Origin: Rhodoferax sp.
GTDB taxonomy: Bacteria; Pseudomonadota; Gammaproteobacteria; Burkholderiales; Burkholderiaceae_C
Assembly (NCBI RefSeq): GCF_011391645.1
Contig: NZ_JAABQC010000005.1
Location: 1-48,779 of the forward strand
Direction: 5' to 3'
DNA: 48,779 nt
This document shows positions 8,715-19,227 of the stretch, one piece after another. Positions within the stretch are counted from its first letter, which is position 1, and each line of letters starts with the position of its first letter. Under the pieces are notes generated by a model. It was not told the DNA's origin, ran no database searches, and was given only the letters and a program-made list of their open reading frames with translations. The position numbers were made by a program, and so were the translations under genes.

Positions 8715-10214
8715 TCAGTCTTCATGGTTGGGCAGGGCCAGCCGGGAGGTGTCCTCCTGGTTTTCATCACCACCGACACGGCTGGCGTTGAGCCGCTCGA
8801 TGTCTTCCAGCGTGATGTCCCCGGTTACGTAAACGCCATCAAAGCAGGACGCATCAAAATCCTTGATGTCGGGATTGAGCGAACCAATGGCTTTTTTCAT
8901 GCCATCCACATCCTGGTAGATCAGGGCATCACAACCAATGATCTGGCGGATTTGCTCCACCGTGCGGTTGTGCGCCACCAGCTCGTCCGAGGTGGGCATG
9001 TCGATGCCATAGACATTGGGATAGCGCACGGGCGGCGCCGCGCTGGCCATGTAAACCTTGTTGGCACCGGCATCGCGCGCCATTTGCACGATTTCCTTGG
9101 ACGTGGTGCCGCGCACGATGGAATCGTCCACCAGCAGCACGTTGCGGCCCTTGAACTCGCTGGCGATCACGTTGAGCTTTTGACGCACCGACTTTTTGCG
9201 CACCGACTGTCCCGGCATGATGAAGGTGCGCCCCACATAGCGGTTTTTGACAAAACCCTCGCGGTAGGGCAGGCCCAGCAACTGGGCCAGTTGAGCCGCA
9301 CTGGGGCGGCTGGACTCGGGAATTGGAATGACCACGTCGATCTCGTTGGGCGGCACCGTCGAGATCACGCGCTTGGCCAGGGTTTCGCCCAGATTCAAGC
9401 GGGCCTGGTAAACCGAAATGTTATCCATCACCGAGTCGGGACGCGCCAGATAGACGAACTCAAAAATACAGGGGTTCAGCACCGGATGATCGGCGCATTG
9501 CCGGGCGTGCACCTGGCCTTGCAAATCTATGAACACCGCCTCGCCCGGCTGGATATTGCGATCAAACTTGTGGTTGGTGCCCTCCATGGCGACTGATTCG
9601 CTGGCCAGCATCACGGTGCCGTCAGACACGCCCATGCACAGCGGGCGAATGCCAAACGGATCGCGAAACGCCAGCACGCCATGGCCCGCAATCATGGCGA
9701 TCACGGCGTACGAGCCCTTGATGCGCCGATGCACCTTGCGCACCGCCTCAAACACATCGTTCGGGCTCAAAGGCAGACCCCGGGTGGTCTCGCCAATTTC
9801 GTGCGCCAGCACATTGAGCAGCACCTCGGAGTCGCTCTCGGTGTTGATGTGTCGATGGTCGGTGCTGAACAGCTCCGCCTTGAGGGCGTGGGCGTTGGTC
9901 AGGTTGCCGTTGTGCACCAGCACGATGCCAAACGGCGCGTTGACATAAAAAGGTTGCGCCTCCTCTTCGCTGAAGGCGTTGCCCGCCGTCGGGTAGCGCA
10001 CCTGGCCCAGGCCGCAATTGCCCGGCAGGGAGCGCATGTTGCGGGTGCGAAACGCGTCGCGCACCATGCCCTTGGCCTTGTGCATGAAGAACTTGCGCTC
10101 CTGCTGCGTCACGATGCCCGCGGCGTCCTGGCCGCGGTGCTGCAACAGCAGCAACGCGTCGTAAATCAGCTGATTGACCGGCGCGTTACTGACCACACCA
10201 ACGATTCCACACAT
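8715..10214 (-). CDS. purF: amidophosphoribosyltransferase
   Basis: PurF carries out the committed step of purine synthesis, making 5-phosphoribosylamine from PRPP and glutamine. The 499-residue protein starts MCGIVGV, so Cys2 becomes the N-terminal nucleophile after Met removal. QHRGQDAAGI and HNGNLTN follow in the Ntn glutaminase domain. The C-terminal phosphoribosyltransferase domain has the PRPP loop VLLVDDSIVRGTT (about 359-371). It lies between cvpA and metZ in the order seen across Burkholderiales; cvpA-purF is also conserved in E. coli. Confidence 0.97.
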   Translation of the reverse strand: MCGIVGVVSNAPVNQLIYDALLLLQHRGQDAAGIVTQQERKFFMHKAKGMVRDAFRTRNMRSLPGNCGLGQVRYPTAGNAFSEEEAQPFYVNAPFGIVLVHNGNLTNAHALKAELFSTDHRHINTESDSEVLLNVLAHEIGETTRGLPLSPNDVFEAVRKVHRRIKGSYAVIAMIAGHGVLAFRDPFGIRPLCMGVSDGTVMLASESVAMEGTNHKFDRNIQPGEAVFIDLQGQVHARQCADHPVLNPCIFEFVYLARPDSVMDNISVYQARLNLGETLAKRVISTVPPNEIDVVIPIPESSRPSAAQLAQLLGLPYREGFVKNRYVGRTFIMPGQSVRKKSVRQKLNVIASEFKGRNVLLVDDSIVRGTTSKEIVQMARDAGANKVYMASAAPPVRYPNVYGIDMPTSDELVAHNRTVEQIRQIIGCDALIYQDVDGMKKAIGSLNPDIKDFDASCFDGVYVTGDITLEDIERLNASRVGGDENQEDTSRLALPNHED

Positions 10215-10243
10215 AGAGTTATCCTAACTTTTCAACGACTCGC

Positions 10244-10738
10244 TCAAGCGGGCAAATACTTCACCAATTCACTTGGCAAGGCGGGCTTTATGTTCTGCAT
10301 GACGCTCAGGGACAGGGCCACGCCGACGGACTCATGCCAGGCGGGGCTGGACTTGAAGGGTGTCATGGCGGCCAGCACAGTGCCCAACAGCAGCAGCAAG
10401 ACGCCCCGAAGCGCGCCAAAACCCGCCCCCAACACCCGATCCACCGGCCGCAAACCCACCGACGACATCAGCTTCTTCAGCAGCGCGGCCAGCAGGCCGC
10501 CCAACATCACCGTGGCAATAAACACCAGCAAAAAACCAGCGCCGTAACGCACCATCTCGCTGGAGCCGCTCATTGGGAGATAGTTCGCCACATCCAGCGC
10601 CAGCCACTGCGCCAGCACAAAGGCAGCAATCCAGCTCAGCACGGACAAAACCTCAAAGACCAGGCCACGCCAGGCACCCAGCAAGACCGAAAGCAACAAT
10701 ACTGTCGCAAAAATCCAGTCCAGCGCAGCCATGGTCAT
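10244..10738 (-). CDS. cvpA: CvpA family membrane protein
   Basis: A 164-residue inner-membrane protein with four or so hydrophobic helices, of the colicin V production (CvpA) family. It begins ALDWIFATVLLLSVLLGAWRG and has the conserved stretch FEVLSVLSWIAAF. The family is tied to envelope integrity and colicin V secretion in E. coli, but its biochemical role is not settled. It precedes purF with a 29-nt gap, as in E. coli. The start may be the first ATG (10738) or the third codon (10732). Confidence 0.88.
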   Translation of the reverse strand: MTMAALDWIFATVLLLSVLLGAWRGLVFEVLSVLSWIAAFVLAQWLALDVANYLPMSGSSEMVRYGAGFLLVFIATVMLGGLLAALLKKLMSSVGLRPVDRVLGAGFGALRGVLLLLLGTVLAAMTPFKSSPAWHESVGVALSLSVMQNIKPALPSELVKYLPA

Positions 10739-10748
10739 GCGCCACCGG

Positions 10749-11492
10749 TCACAGCGTCAGCAAGACGGCGGGCAAACTCAGCTTTTTGATTTTTTCTGCT
10801 GCTTTTTCAGCGTCTGCCCTGTCTGCGAATGGCCCGACCCGCACGCGAATGCGCTTGCCGTCTTTGGTCTCGGCCACGTGGGTATACGTCTTGAGACCGG
10901 CACGCTCAACCTTCAAACGCACTTCCTGCGCCCGCGCGGCGTCGGCAAAAGCGCCCACCTGCACCACAAAGCGGCCTTCGGTGGCGACCGGCTGCGCATC
11001 GGCCGCCTTGCCGTCGAGCAGCGCCCTGGCTTTGTCAGCGTCGCTGGGTTTCGCCGTGATGGCACTCGCCGCTGGCTTGACTGCTTGCGCACCCGCATTT
11101 TTGGCAGGCAACGGCGCGGACTCTGCCGGTGCCTGTGCACTGCCGAGATCAGGTTTTATTTCTGCTTTTGGCGGCTCTGCCGACTCTGTGATCACCACAG
11201 ACTGTGGTGCCGACGCCGCCGGTGCGGGAGCCGCCGCACTGGGCGCAGGCGAGTCTGACAACACCATTGGCGGCGCTTTGTTTTTGTCGGGAATGTCAAT
11301 CGGGGTGTCCACCGCGATGGGGCGGGGTTGCTTGTCAAACAACAGCGGAAAGCCAATAACACCAATCAACACCAGCACGCTGGCCCCGATCAGGCGATGT
11401 TTGGCGCGCTGGCGCATGCGCTCCACAGTCTCAGGCTGAACCGACGCGCTCGGGGCGGGATCGCCTTTTTTGCGAAACTTGAAAAAGTCCAT
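10749..11492 (-). CDS. SPOR-domain protein (DedD-like)
   Basis: A 247-residue bitopic protein. It has a short cytoplasmic N-terminus, one transmembrane helix (about 34-51, LIGASVLVLIGVIGFPLLF), a long Pro/Ala-rich periplasmic linker and a C-terminal SPOR domain (about 172-247, starting FVVQVGAFADAARA). SPOR domains bind denuded peptidoglycan glycan strands at the division septum. Its position between folC and cvpA is that of dedD in E. coli, so a role in cell constriction is the likely inference. Confidence 0.88.
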   Translation of the reverse strand: MDFFKFRKKGDPAPSASVQPETVERMRQRAKHRLIGASVLVLIGVIGFPLLFDKQPRPIAVDTPIDIPDKNKAPPMVLSDSPAPSAAAPAPAASAPQSVVITESAEPPKAEIKPDLGSAQAPAESAPLPAKNAGAQAVKPAASAITAKPSDADKARALLDGKAADAQPVATEGRFVVQVGAFADAARAQEVRLKVERAGLKTYTHVAETKDGKRIRVRVGPFADRADAEKAAEKIKKLSLPAVLLTL

Positions 11493-11509
11493 GCAGATAA
11501 GTGTGTGAA

Positions 11510-12829
11510 TCAGGAGTTGGGCAAATGCTTGGCCTGCAATTGGGGCACGCCGTCTTTGAGCACACCGCCCACAGTCAAGAACGATCCGAAAACCACAATT
11601 CTATCAGCGGGGTCTGCCACGGCGAGCGCGGCCTGCAGGGCCGACTCGGGATCGACACAGACCTCGGCAGAACAGTCCTTGCGCGTGTTTGCGGCTTGCC
11701 ATTGCGCCATCAAATCGGTGGCGCGGGCGGCCCGCTCGGTTGGCAAATTGGTGAAATACCACTTGTCCACAATCGGATTGAGACGCGCCAGCACTGCGGC
11801 AATGTCCTTGTCCGCCATGGCACCAAACACCGCGTGCGTGGTCGGAAAAAACCCCATGGCGTCCAGGTTGGCGGCCAGCGCCGCCGCCGCATGCGGGTTG
11901 TGCGCCACATCAAGCACCAGGTTCGGCTGGCCCGGCACAATCTGAAAGCGCCCTGGCAAATCGACAAAGGCAAAGCCGTTGCGCACGGCCTGGGCGGTGA
12001 TCGGCAGGCGCTCGCGCAAGGCCGTCAGCGCCGCCAGCACACCAGCCGCGTTGACCAACTGGTTGGCGCCACGCAGCGCCGGGTAGGCCATGCCGCTGTA
12101 GCGCCGCCCACGTCCGGCCCAGCCCCACTGCTGCTTGTCGCCGGTCACATTGAAGTCGACCCCCACGCGCCACAGGTCGGCACCCACTTCCAGCGCACGG
12201 TCAAGCACGGTCTGAGGCGGCAGCGGGTCGCTCACCACCACCGGTTTGCCGGTGCGCATGATGCCGGCCTTCTCATAACCAATGGCCTCGCGGGTTTTGC
12301 CAAGCAGCGCCGTGTGGTCCAGATCAATGCTGGTAATGATGGCGCAGTCAGCATCAATGATGTTGACCGCGTCGAGCCGGCCACCCAGACCGACTTCCAG
12401 GATCACGACTTCCAGCTTGCTGTTACGCATCACATCCAGAATGGCCAGCGTGGTGAATTCAAAATAGGTCAATGAGATGACATCATGGTCCTGCACCCGG
12501 GCAATTTCCACCCGACTCAGCGCAGCCACCAGGTCGGCCGCCTTGACCGCCTCGCCATTCAAACGCAGGCGCTCCTCAAAGTTCACCAGATGTGGCGAGG
12601 TGTAGGTCCCGGTGCGGTAGCCCGCCTGCATCAGTATGGACTCCAGCATGGCACAGGTCGAACCCTTGCCGTTGGTTCCCGCCACGGTGATCACCGGGCA
12701 ATTGAAAGCAATACCCATGCGCCGGGCCACAGTGTGGACGCGGTCCAGACCCATGTCGATGGTGGAGGGATGCAGGCGTTCGCAGTGGTCGAGCCAGTCT
12801 TGCAGGGTTTGAGGCGTTGATGTCGTCAT
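11510..12829 (-). CDS. folC: bifunctional dihydrofolate synthase/folylpolyglutamate synthase
   Basis: FolC adds glutamate to dihydropteroate and to folates, an ATP-dependent ligation of the Mur-ligase type. The 439-residue protein has the P-loop VAGTNGKGST (about 49-58), TSPHL (about 78-82), the GLGGRLDAVN metal region and DVAHNPHA in the C-terminal domain. I chose the ATG at 12829 (MTTSTPQ) because the upstream in-frame residues to 12868 do not look conserved. It is first in the minus-strand run to gltX. Confidence 0.95.
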   Translation of the reverse strand: MTTSTPQTLQDWLDHCERLHPSTIDMGLDRVHTVARRMGIAFNCPVITVAGTNGKGSTCAMLESILMQAGYRTGTYTSPHLVNFEERLRLNGEAVKAADLVAALSRVEIARVQDHDVISLTYFEFTTLAILDVMRNSKLEVVILEVGLGGRLDAVNIIDADCAIITSIDLDHTALLGKTREAIGYEKAGIMRTGKPVVVSDPLPPQTVLDRALEVGADLWRVGVDFNVTGDKQQWGWAGRGRRYSGMAYPALRGANQLVNAAGVLAALTALRERLPITAQAVRNGFAFVDLPGRFQIVPGQPNLVLDVAHNPHAAAALAANLDAMGFFPTTHAVFGAMADKDIAAVLARLNPIVDKWYFTNLPTERAARATDLMAQWQAANTRKDCSAEVCVDPESALQAALAVADPADRIVVFGSFLTVGGVLKDGVPQLQAKHLPNS

Positions 12830-12907
12830 GCGCCGAATTGTCCACCAGACACACCACAGCAGGCACACGCCGCCGCTTTAATTCCCGCCAATGGCATGAT
12901 AGGGGCC

Positions 12908-13273
12908 ATGAATACCCCCATCATCACTGTTTATGGCATTGCAAACTGCGACTCGGTCAAAAAAGCGCGCAGCTGGCTCACCGAGCATGGCCTGGCCCAT
13001 GCGTTCCATGATTTCAAGAAGCAAGGCGTTCCCACCGCGCAATTGCCGGGTTGGCTGAGCGCTGCAGGCTGGGAACTGTTGCTCAACCGCAAGGGCACCA
13101 CCTGGCGCAAACTCGACGAAGCCGCGCGACTGGCCGTCGTGGACGCGCCTTCGGCCACGACGCTGATGCTGGCCCAGCCCAGCGTGATCAAACGACCCGT
13201 CGTGGTGTGGCCCAACGGCCAGGTCAGCGTGGGCTTTGATGCGGCGGTATTTGCCGCCCGCGCGGTGCCTTAA
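12908..13273 (+). CDS. ArsC/Spx-family reductase-like protein (YffB type)
   Basis: A 121-residue thioredoxin-fold protein of the ArsC/Spx/YffB family. It opens ITVYGIANCDSVKKARSWL, where the single Cys in NCDSVKKA takes the place of the arsenate reductase nucleophile, and continues with the LLNRKGTTWRKL and IKRPVVV motifs. YffB-like proteins may be glutathione-dependent reductases, but the function is not established. I chose the ATG at 12908 preceded by AGGGG; an upstream ATG at 12896 is in frame but has no good ribosome binding site. It is divergent from folC. Confidence 0.85.
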   Translation: MNTPIITVYGIANCDSVKKARSWLTEHGLAHAFHDFKKQGVPTAQLPGWLSAAGWELLLNRKGTTWRKLDEAARLAVVDAPSATTLMLAQPSVIKRPVVVWPNGQVSVGFDAAVFAARAVP

Positions 13274-13319
13274 AACCCAAAATGCGGTCATGGTGAGCAA
13301 TGCGCGGCGAGCCGTGCCC

Positions 13320-13346
13320 TTGGCAACATGACCACTCCCCTAAAAT
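13320..13346 (+). promoter_or_regulatory. possible promoter of ppnP-argG
   Basis: TTGGCA (13320-13325) and TAAAAT (13341-13346) lie 34 bp before the ppnP ATG with a somewhat short 15-bp spacer. The gap is otherwise non-coding, so this is the best promoter candidate for ppnP and argG. Confidence 0.35.
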
Positions 13347-13379
13347 CGTTGTTTTTCACCGATCAAAAGCACCTTCAGC

Positions 13380-15046
<1,667 letters not shown>

Positions 15047-15077
15047 TAAGTCAGGCGTTTTCCCCGCGGACGAAAGC

Positions 15078-15149
15078 CCATCGCGGCGAGGGCGCCGCTC
15101 CTACAACGGGTCAGGTACATCTTGCAGGAGGCCCGCCTCGGGCCGATGG
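15078..15149. repeat. REPIN-like inverted palindrome pair between argG and the reductase gene
   Basis: The left unit (15078-15101) has the hairpin GCGGCG-AGGG-CGCCGC; read on the minus strand it begins GTAGGAG and ends CGATGG. The right unit (15123-15149) reads TGCAGGA, then the hairpin GGCCCG-CCT-CGGGCC, and ends GATGG. The two units are therefore variants of one GNAGGAG-hairpin-CGATGG motif in inverted orientation, 21 bp apart. They sit between two convergent genes, the usual place for REP elements. A second copy lies inside waaA (777-845). Confidence 0.75.
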
Positions 15150-15153
15150 CTGC

Positions 15154-16113
15154 CTAACGCCCGAGGTATTGCCGGGCAATGGGGCGCACGGCCGATGCCT
15201 TGATGCCGAGCGAATCGAGGCCCGGGTGCTTGCCAGTGGCGACGTTGTCGACCTTCATTGATTCCAGGTTGTCCAGGCTCATCATTGGCTCGCCCGGGGC
15301 CATGCCCATCACGGTGGCCTGAAGCCGCGCTGCCCACGCCGGCAGCGGAATCACCAACCGGCCCATGCCGCCGCCCGTACCGCTGAGTTGTGCGGATATC
15401 TGTACCAACTGCTTCAGGGTCAGCACCTCCGGGCCAAAGGCCTCGATCACGCGCGGCGACGGCTGCGCGCTGGCACCGGACAGGCAGCGCACCACAGCCA
15501 TAGCCAAGTCTTCCACCCACACTGGCTGAAATTTGGCATCGGCGCCCGCCAGCGGCACCATCGGCAGCACCTTTTGCAGCTTGGCAAACATGTTCAAAAA
15601 TTTGTCACCTTCACCAAAAACCACGCTGGGTCGCAGGATGCTTAGATCGAACCCGGCCTGCGCTGCGTCCCCGGCGCTGCCGCCCATGGCCGCCTGCACC
15701 AGCACCGCCTCGCCCTCCCCCTTGCTGCGCAGGTACATGGACGGCGCCAGCGTGGGCTGCAGAGAATCTGCGCCCAGGGCACTGATGTGCACCACCTGAC
15801 CAACACCCGCGGCCAGACAGGCGTGCGCAATTTTTCGCGGCAAGGCCACGTGCGCGTGCTCGAAAGCCGCCTGCGTGCCGTGCAATATGGCAACCAGATT
15901 CACCAGCGCGTCATGCCCGGCCACTGCCTGCGTCAGGGCGGCCTCGTCATGCACGTCAATCTGCCGCACCGTGAGGCGGGGCAAATGCATGACGGCTTTG
16001 GCATTGATGGCCCGCCGCGTTGGTACGGTTACCTGCCAGCCCTCGCGCGCCAATTTTTCACACAGATGGGTACCAACAAAGCCGGTACCGCCTAAAACAA
16101 TGATTTTTTTCAT
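15154..16113 (-). CDS. NAD(P)-binding epimerase/NDUFA9-like reductase
   Basis: A 319-residue atypical short-chain dehydrogenase with the Rossmann signature VLGGTGFVGTHL (about 6-17). VHISALGADS is in the position of the catalytic Ser region, and YLRSKGEGE replaces the usual YxxxK segment, as in NDUFA9/complex I-like and YbjT-like proteins. SILRPSVVFGEGDKFLNMF is typical of that group. Its substrate is unknown. I chose the ATG at 16113 because the 28 upstream in-frame residues are unlike the family start. It precedes nothing on its strand and follows murB by about 46 bp. Confidence 0.85.
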   Translation of the reverse strand: MKKIIVLGGTGFVGTHLCEKLAREGWQVTVPTRRAINAKAVMHLPRLTVRQIDVHDEAALTQAVAGHDALVNLVAILHGTQAAFEHAHVALPRKIAHACLAAGVGQVVHISALGADSLQPTLAPSMYLRSKGEGEAVLVQAAMGGSAGDAAQAGFDLSILRPSVVFGEGDKFLNMFAKLQKVLPMVPLAGADAKFQPVWVEDLAMAVVRCLSGASAQPSPRVIEAFGPEVLTLKQLVQISAQLSGTGGGMGRLVIPLPAWAARLQATVMGMAPGEPMMSLDNLESMKVDNVATGKHPGLDSLGIKASAVRPIARQYLGR

Positions 16114-16159
16114 AAATTGATGATGCGTTAAAAGTGAAAAAGCGCTGCCCTGGGACCGA

Positions 16160-17251
16160 TTAAATGATAACCGGCTCGGTTTGAAGCAGAATGCCAAAGC
16201 GTTCGTACACGCTGGTCTGGATCGCTTTGGCCAGTGTCATGACCTCACCGCCCGTGGCACCCGAGCCATCCACGCCACTGCCACGATTAACCAGCACCAG
16301 CGCCTGTTTTTCATAAACTCCGGCCTGCCCGACCGACTTGCCACGCCAGCCGCAGGCATCGATCAGCCAGCCCGCAGCCAGTTTGACCGATCCATCGGCC
16401 AGCACATAGTGCACCACCTTGGGGTCGCGGGCAATGATGTCGGCACATTGCTCGGGGCTTACGGTGGGATTCTTGAAGAAACTGCCGGCGTTGCCGGTCA
16501 CGTCGGGGTCGGGCAGTTTGGCGCGGCGAATGGCGCACACCCAGTCATACAACTGGCGGGCTGTGGGCTGGGTGACACCTTGCTCAGCCATTTTCTTGTC
16601 AATGTCGGCATACCCCAGCACCGGCTTCCAGGGCTTGGGCAGGGCAAAACGCACGCGCAAAATCAGCGCCCGGTCCTTCAGACCCACGGCCTGATGACCC
16701 ACCGTGGCGTCTGAAGCGCTGGTGTGCTTGAACACCGAGTCGCGGTAGCCAAACGCGCATTGCGCCGCATTCAGGGTGAATATCTGCCCGGTCTGCAGAT
16801 CAATGGCATCCAGCGAATCAAAGCGGTCCTGCAGTTCAACCCCGTAGGCGCCAATGTTTTGCACCGGTGAGGCACCCACGGTGCCCGGAATCAGGGCCAT
16901 GTTTTCCAGCCCGGGGTAGCCCGATTCCAGCGTCCAGGTGACAAAGTCATGCCAGTCTTCACCGGCGCCGGCCTCCACGATAAAGGCCTTTGCGGTTTCT
17001 TGTGCCAGGCGCCGGCCCATCACCTCGACTTTCAGCACCAGCGGCTTCACATCTCCGGTGAGCACGATGTTGCTGCCGCCACCGAGCACAAATTTCGGGC
17101 TCGCGGCCCATTTGGGATCTGCCAGCAAAGCCTGCACATCGGATTCACCGCTGATGCGCACCAGGGCATGGGCCTTGGCCACGATGTGGAAGGTGTTAAA
17201 AGGCTGAAGGGGAACGTTTTTCTGGACTAACATGGCGGGATTGTCGAACAT
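16160..17251 (-). CDS. murB: UDP-N-acetylenolpyruvoylglucosamine reductase
   Basis: MurB reduces UDP-GlcNAc-enolpyruvate to UDP-MurNAc with NADPH and FAD in peptidoglycan synthesis. The 363-residue type I enzyme has LGGGSNIVL (about 57-65), the FAD-binding region [28 protein letters not shown] with the expected Tyr/Arg, the catalytic Ser in [10 protein letters not shown] (about 257) and a C-terminal Glu in QTEPVII. Two starts are possible: ATG 17251, preceded by AGGGG, or ATG 17233 (MLVQKN). Only 15 bp separate the first from the divergent yajQ start, so the promoters must lie within each other's coding regions. Confidence 0.95.
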   Translation of the reverse strand: MFDNPAMLVQKNVPLQPFNTFHIVAKAHALVRISGESDVQALLADPKWAASPKFVLGGGSNIVLTGDVKPLVLKVEVMGRRLAQETAKAFIVEAGAGEDWHDFVTWTLESGYPGLENMALIPGTVGASPVQNIGAYGVELQDRFDSLDAIDLQTGQIFTLNAAQCAFGYRDSVFKHTSASDATVGHQAVGLKDRALILRVRFALPKPWKPVLGYADIDKKMAEQGVTQPTARQLYDWVCAIRRAKLPDPDVTGNAGSFFKNPTVSPEQCADIIARDPKVVHYVLADGSVKLAAGWLIDACGWRGKSVGQAGVYEKQALVLVNRGSGVDGSGATGGEVMTLAKAIQTSVYERFGILLQTEPVII

Positions 17252-17266
17252 TTAGCGAGAACCCCT

Positions 17267-17752
17267 ATGCCCTCTTTTGATACCGTTTGCGAAGCCAGCA
17301 TGGTCGATGTGAAACACGCCATTGAAAACACCACCAAGGAAATCACCACCCGCTTTGACTTCAAGGGCACGCCGGCTGCCATCGAGCTCAAGGACAAGGA
17401 GATCACGCTGATTGGCGACGCTGACTTCCAGCTCAGCCAGATCGAGGACATCCTGCGCAACAAGCTCACCAAACGCAACGTGGACGTGCGTTTTCTGGAC
17501 AAGGGTGATGTGCAAAAAATGGGGGGTGACAAGGTCAAGCAGGTCATCAAGGTGCGTGACGGCATCGAGACCGAGTTGGGCAAGAAAATCCAGCGCATCA
17601 TCAAGGACAGCAAGATCAAGGTGCAGGCCGCCATCCAGGACGGCAAATTGCGTGTGAGCGGCACCAAGCGCGACGACCTGCAGGCCGCCATGGCGCTGAT
17701 GCGCAAGGAAATCACCGACATTCCGCTGAGCTTTGACAACTTTCGCGATTGA
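17267..17752 (+). CDS. yajQ: YajQ family cyclic-di-GMP-binding protein
   Basis: A 161-residue protein of the YajQ family, starting [19 protein letters not shown] and containing [13 protein letters not shown], the central [11 protein letters not shown] stretch and the C-terminal [10 protein letters not shown]-like ending ([10 protein letters not shown]). Members bind cyclic di-GMP (shown for the Xanthomonas homologue) and may act as effectors on transcription factors; the role here is inferred from the family only. The next gene, 34 bp downstream, encodes a degenerate HD-GYP protein. Confidence 0.92.
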   Translation: MPSFDTVCEASMVDVKHAIENTTKEITTRFDFKGTPAAIELKDKEITLIGDADFQLSQIEDILRNKLTKRNVDVRFLDKGDVQKMGGDKVKQVIKVRDGIETELGKKIQRIIKDSKIKVQAAIQDGKLRVSGTKRDDLQAAMALMRKEITDIPLSFDNFRD

Positions 17753-17785
17753 GCACGCCTGCCTTGCCTGCGCGGCCCGTTCACC

Positions 17786-18742
17786 ATGAGTTTTATCCTC
17801 AAGTCTGAAGACGAATACGAAGACCTGCTGGGCCTTTGGTCCGACCTTGAGTCAGGCCTGGCCATGCTTCTGAGCTACCCGTTCAAGGTGCAGGAGTTTT
17901 CAGCCCGCGTTGAGCAATACGACCGCTGGATGCAAAACCTGATCCAGTACGACACCGACGTTGCGCTGTACCTGCTGTTCCAGTTGGCCTCACACTCGCC
18001 CGCGGGCTACAGCCCTTCCCACGCGCTGGTGTGCGCCGTGTTGTGCCATCTGGTCGCGCAGGAGGTTCAACTGCCGCAGCACGAGCGCGACAGCCTGGTG
18101 CACGCCGCGCTGACCATGAACATTGCCATGACCAAACTGCAGGACCAGTTGGCCATCCAGAGCGGTCGGCCAACCCCTGAGCAGGAGGTCGCCTTGCAGG
18201 CCCACGAGGCAGCCGGGGCTCAGTTGTTGCGCGACCTGGACGTGCAAAATGCGCTCTGGCTGCAAACGGTGCAAGAGCATCACCAGGTTCAGCCCTTCAG
18301 CCAGAATTTGTTGAGCCTGCCGCCGCCCCGGCGCCTGGCACACATGCTGAATGTGGTTGACCGCTATGCCGCCATGATCAGCCCCCGGCTGTCACGCGAG
18401 GGTCGCAGCGCATCCGAGTCGGCCAAAAGCATCCTGAAAATTGGCAATACCCAGAACAACCAGGTGGGCGAAACACTGGTGCATGTCGTCGGCCTGTTTC
18501 CACCGGGCACATTTGTGCAGCTTGACGACGCCAGCATTGGCGTGGTGCTGCGCCGCAGCCAGCAGGACAACCGTCCCGACGTGGCCATTGTGCTCAGCGA
18601 CAAAGGCTTGCTGATGCGCCCGCCCGCCCTGCATTCAAGCGCCAGCGGCAAACCGGTCATCAGCGCCGCCCTGCCCGCGTCAATGGTTCAGGAGCGTGTC
18701 AACCACCACCTGATCCTGCAACTGGGCACACGATCCATCTGA
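17786..18742 (+). CDS. degenerate HD-GYP-like protein
   Basis: A 318-residue cytoplasmic protein with the layout of an HD-GYP c-di-GMP phosphodiesterase but missing key residues. An alpha-helical N-terminus (1-70) is followed by SHALVCAVLCHLVAQE (about 78-93), which matches the HxxRVxxxA helix. MNIAM (111-115) stands where HDIGK is expected. GRPTPEQEVALQAHEAAGAQLL (127-148) matches the L(T/S)PEE...H..IGAxLL helix, and QEHHQ (163-167) lacks the GYP triad. RLAHMLNVVDRYAAMISPR (183-201) matches the RI.AVADVYDAL helix. A C-terminal GLFPPGTFVQLDDASIGVV segment is common in this subgroup. I infer a non-catalytic sensor or binding role. It follows yajQ in the same operon. Confidence 0.7.
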   Translation: MSFILKSEDEYEDLLGLWSDLESGLAMLLSYPFKVQEFSARVEQYDRWMQNLIQYDTDVALYLLFQLASHSPAGYSPSHALVCAVLCHLVAQEVQLPQHERDSLVHAALTMNIAMTKLQDQLAIQSGRPTPEQEVALQAHEAAGAQLLRDLDVQNALWLQTVQEHHQVQPFSQNLLSLPPPRRLAHMLNVVDRYAAMISPRLSREGRSASESAKSILKIGNTQNNQVGETLVHVVGLFPPGTFVQLDDASIGVVLRRSQQDNRPDVAIVLSDKGLLMRPPALHSSASGKPVISAALPASMVQERVNHHLILQLGTRSI

Positions 18743-18744
18743 AC

Positions 18745-19227
18745 ATGCATGAACCGCGTCTGAATCGCGCCCTGCGCGACATGCTCAGGCGCCAGCGCGT
18801 GGCCAGCCTGGGCACCCTCAGCGCCAAGGGCGAGCCATTTGTGTCGATGGTGCCATTTGCCATTGACCCCAAGGCTGCCTGCCTGGTCATTCACGTGAGC
18901 CTGCTGGCGCCGCACACGCGCAACTTGCTCACCAACCCCGCGGTATCGCTGATGGTGATGCAGCCCGAAACCGCGGATGAGCCGGTGCACGCCCTGCCGC
19001 GCGTTTCCATGGATGGCACAGCCGCGCGGCTGCAGCCCGAGAGCCCCGGCTGGCAGGACGCGCGCCAAGCCTATCTGGCGCGCTTTCCGGAGGCCGAGGC
19101 CATGACGCAGCTGGGTGATTTCAGCTTTGTCGCCATCTACCCCAAGGCGGCGCGCCAGGTGGCTGGCTTTGGCGCAGCCCGGCCGCTGGAAGCCGACGAA
19201 CTGGCCAGTCTGCTAAGGCCTTTGTGA
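18745..19227 (+). CDS. pyridoxamine 5'-phosphate oxidase-like FMN-binding protein
   Basis: A 160-residue split-barrel protein of the PNPOx-like/HugZ-type superfamily. RVASLGTLSAKGEPFVSMVPFA is the typical first strands, followed by LLAPHTRNLLTNPAVSLMV and the C-terminal GDFSFVAIYPKAARQVAGFG. Such proteins bind FMN, F420 or haem; the ligand cannot be told here. It starts 2 bp after the HD-GYP-like gene, so it is likely co-transcribed with it. Its 3' end overlaps the convergent amidotransferase gene by 15 bp. Confidence 0.8.
   Translation: MHEPRLNRALRDMLRRQRVASLGTLSAKGEPFVSMVPFAIDPKAACLVIHVSLLAPHTRNLLTNPAVSLMVMQPETADEPVHALPRVSMDGTAARLQPESPGWQDARQAYLARFPEAEAMTQLGDFSFVAIYPKAARQVAGFGAARPLEADELASLLRPL

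Noticed and set aside
8713-8760. A SAM or other methionine riboswitch before metZ
   Set aside because: Only 2 bp separate purF and metZ; there is no room for a leader.
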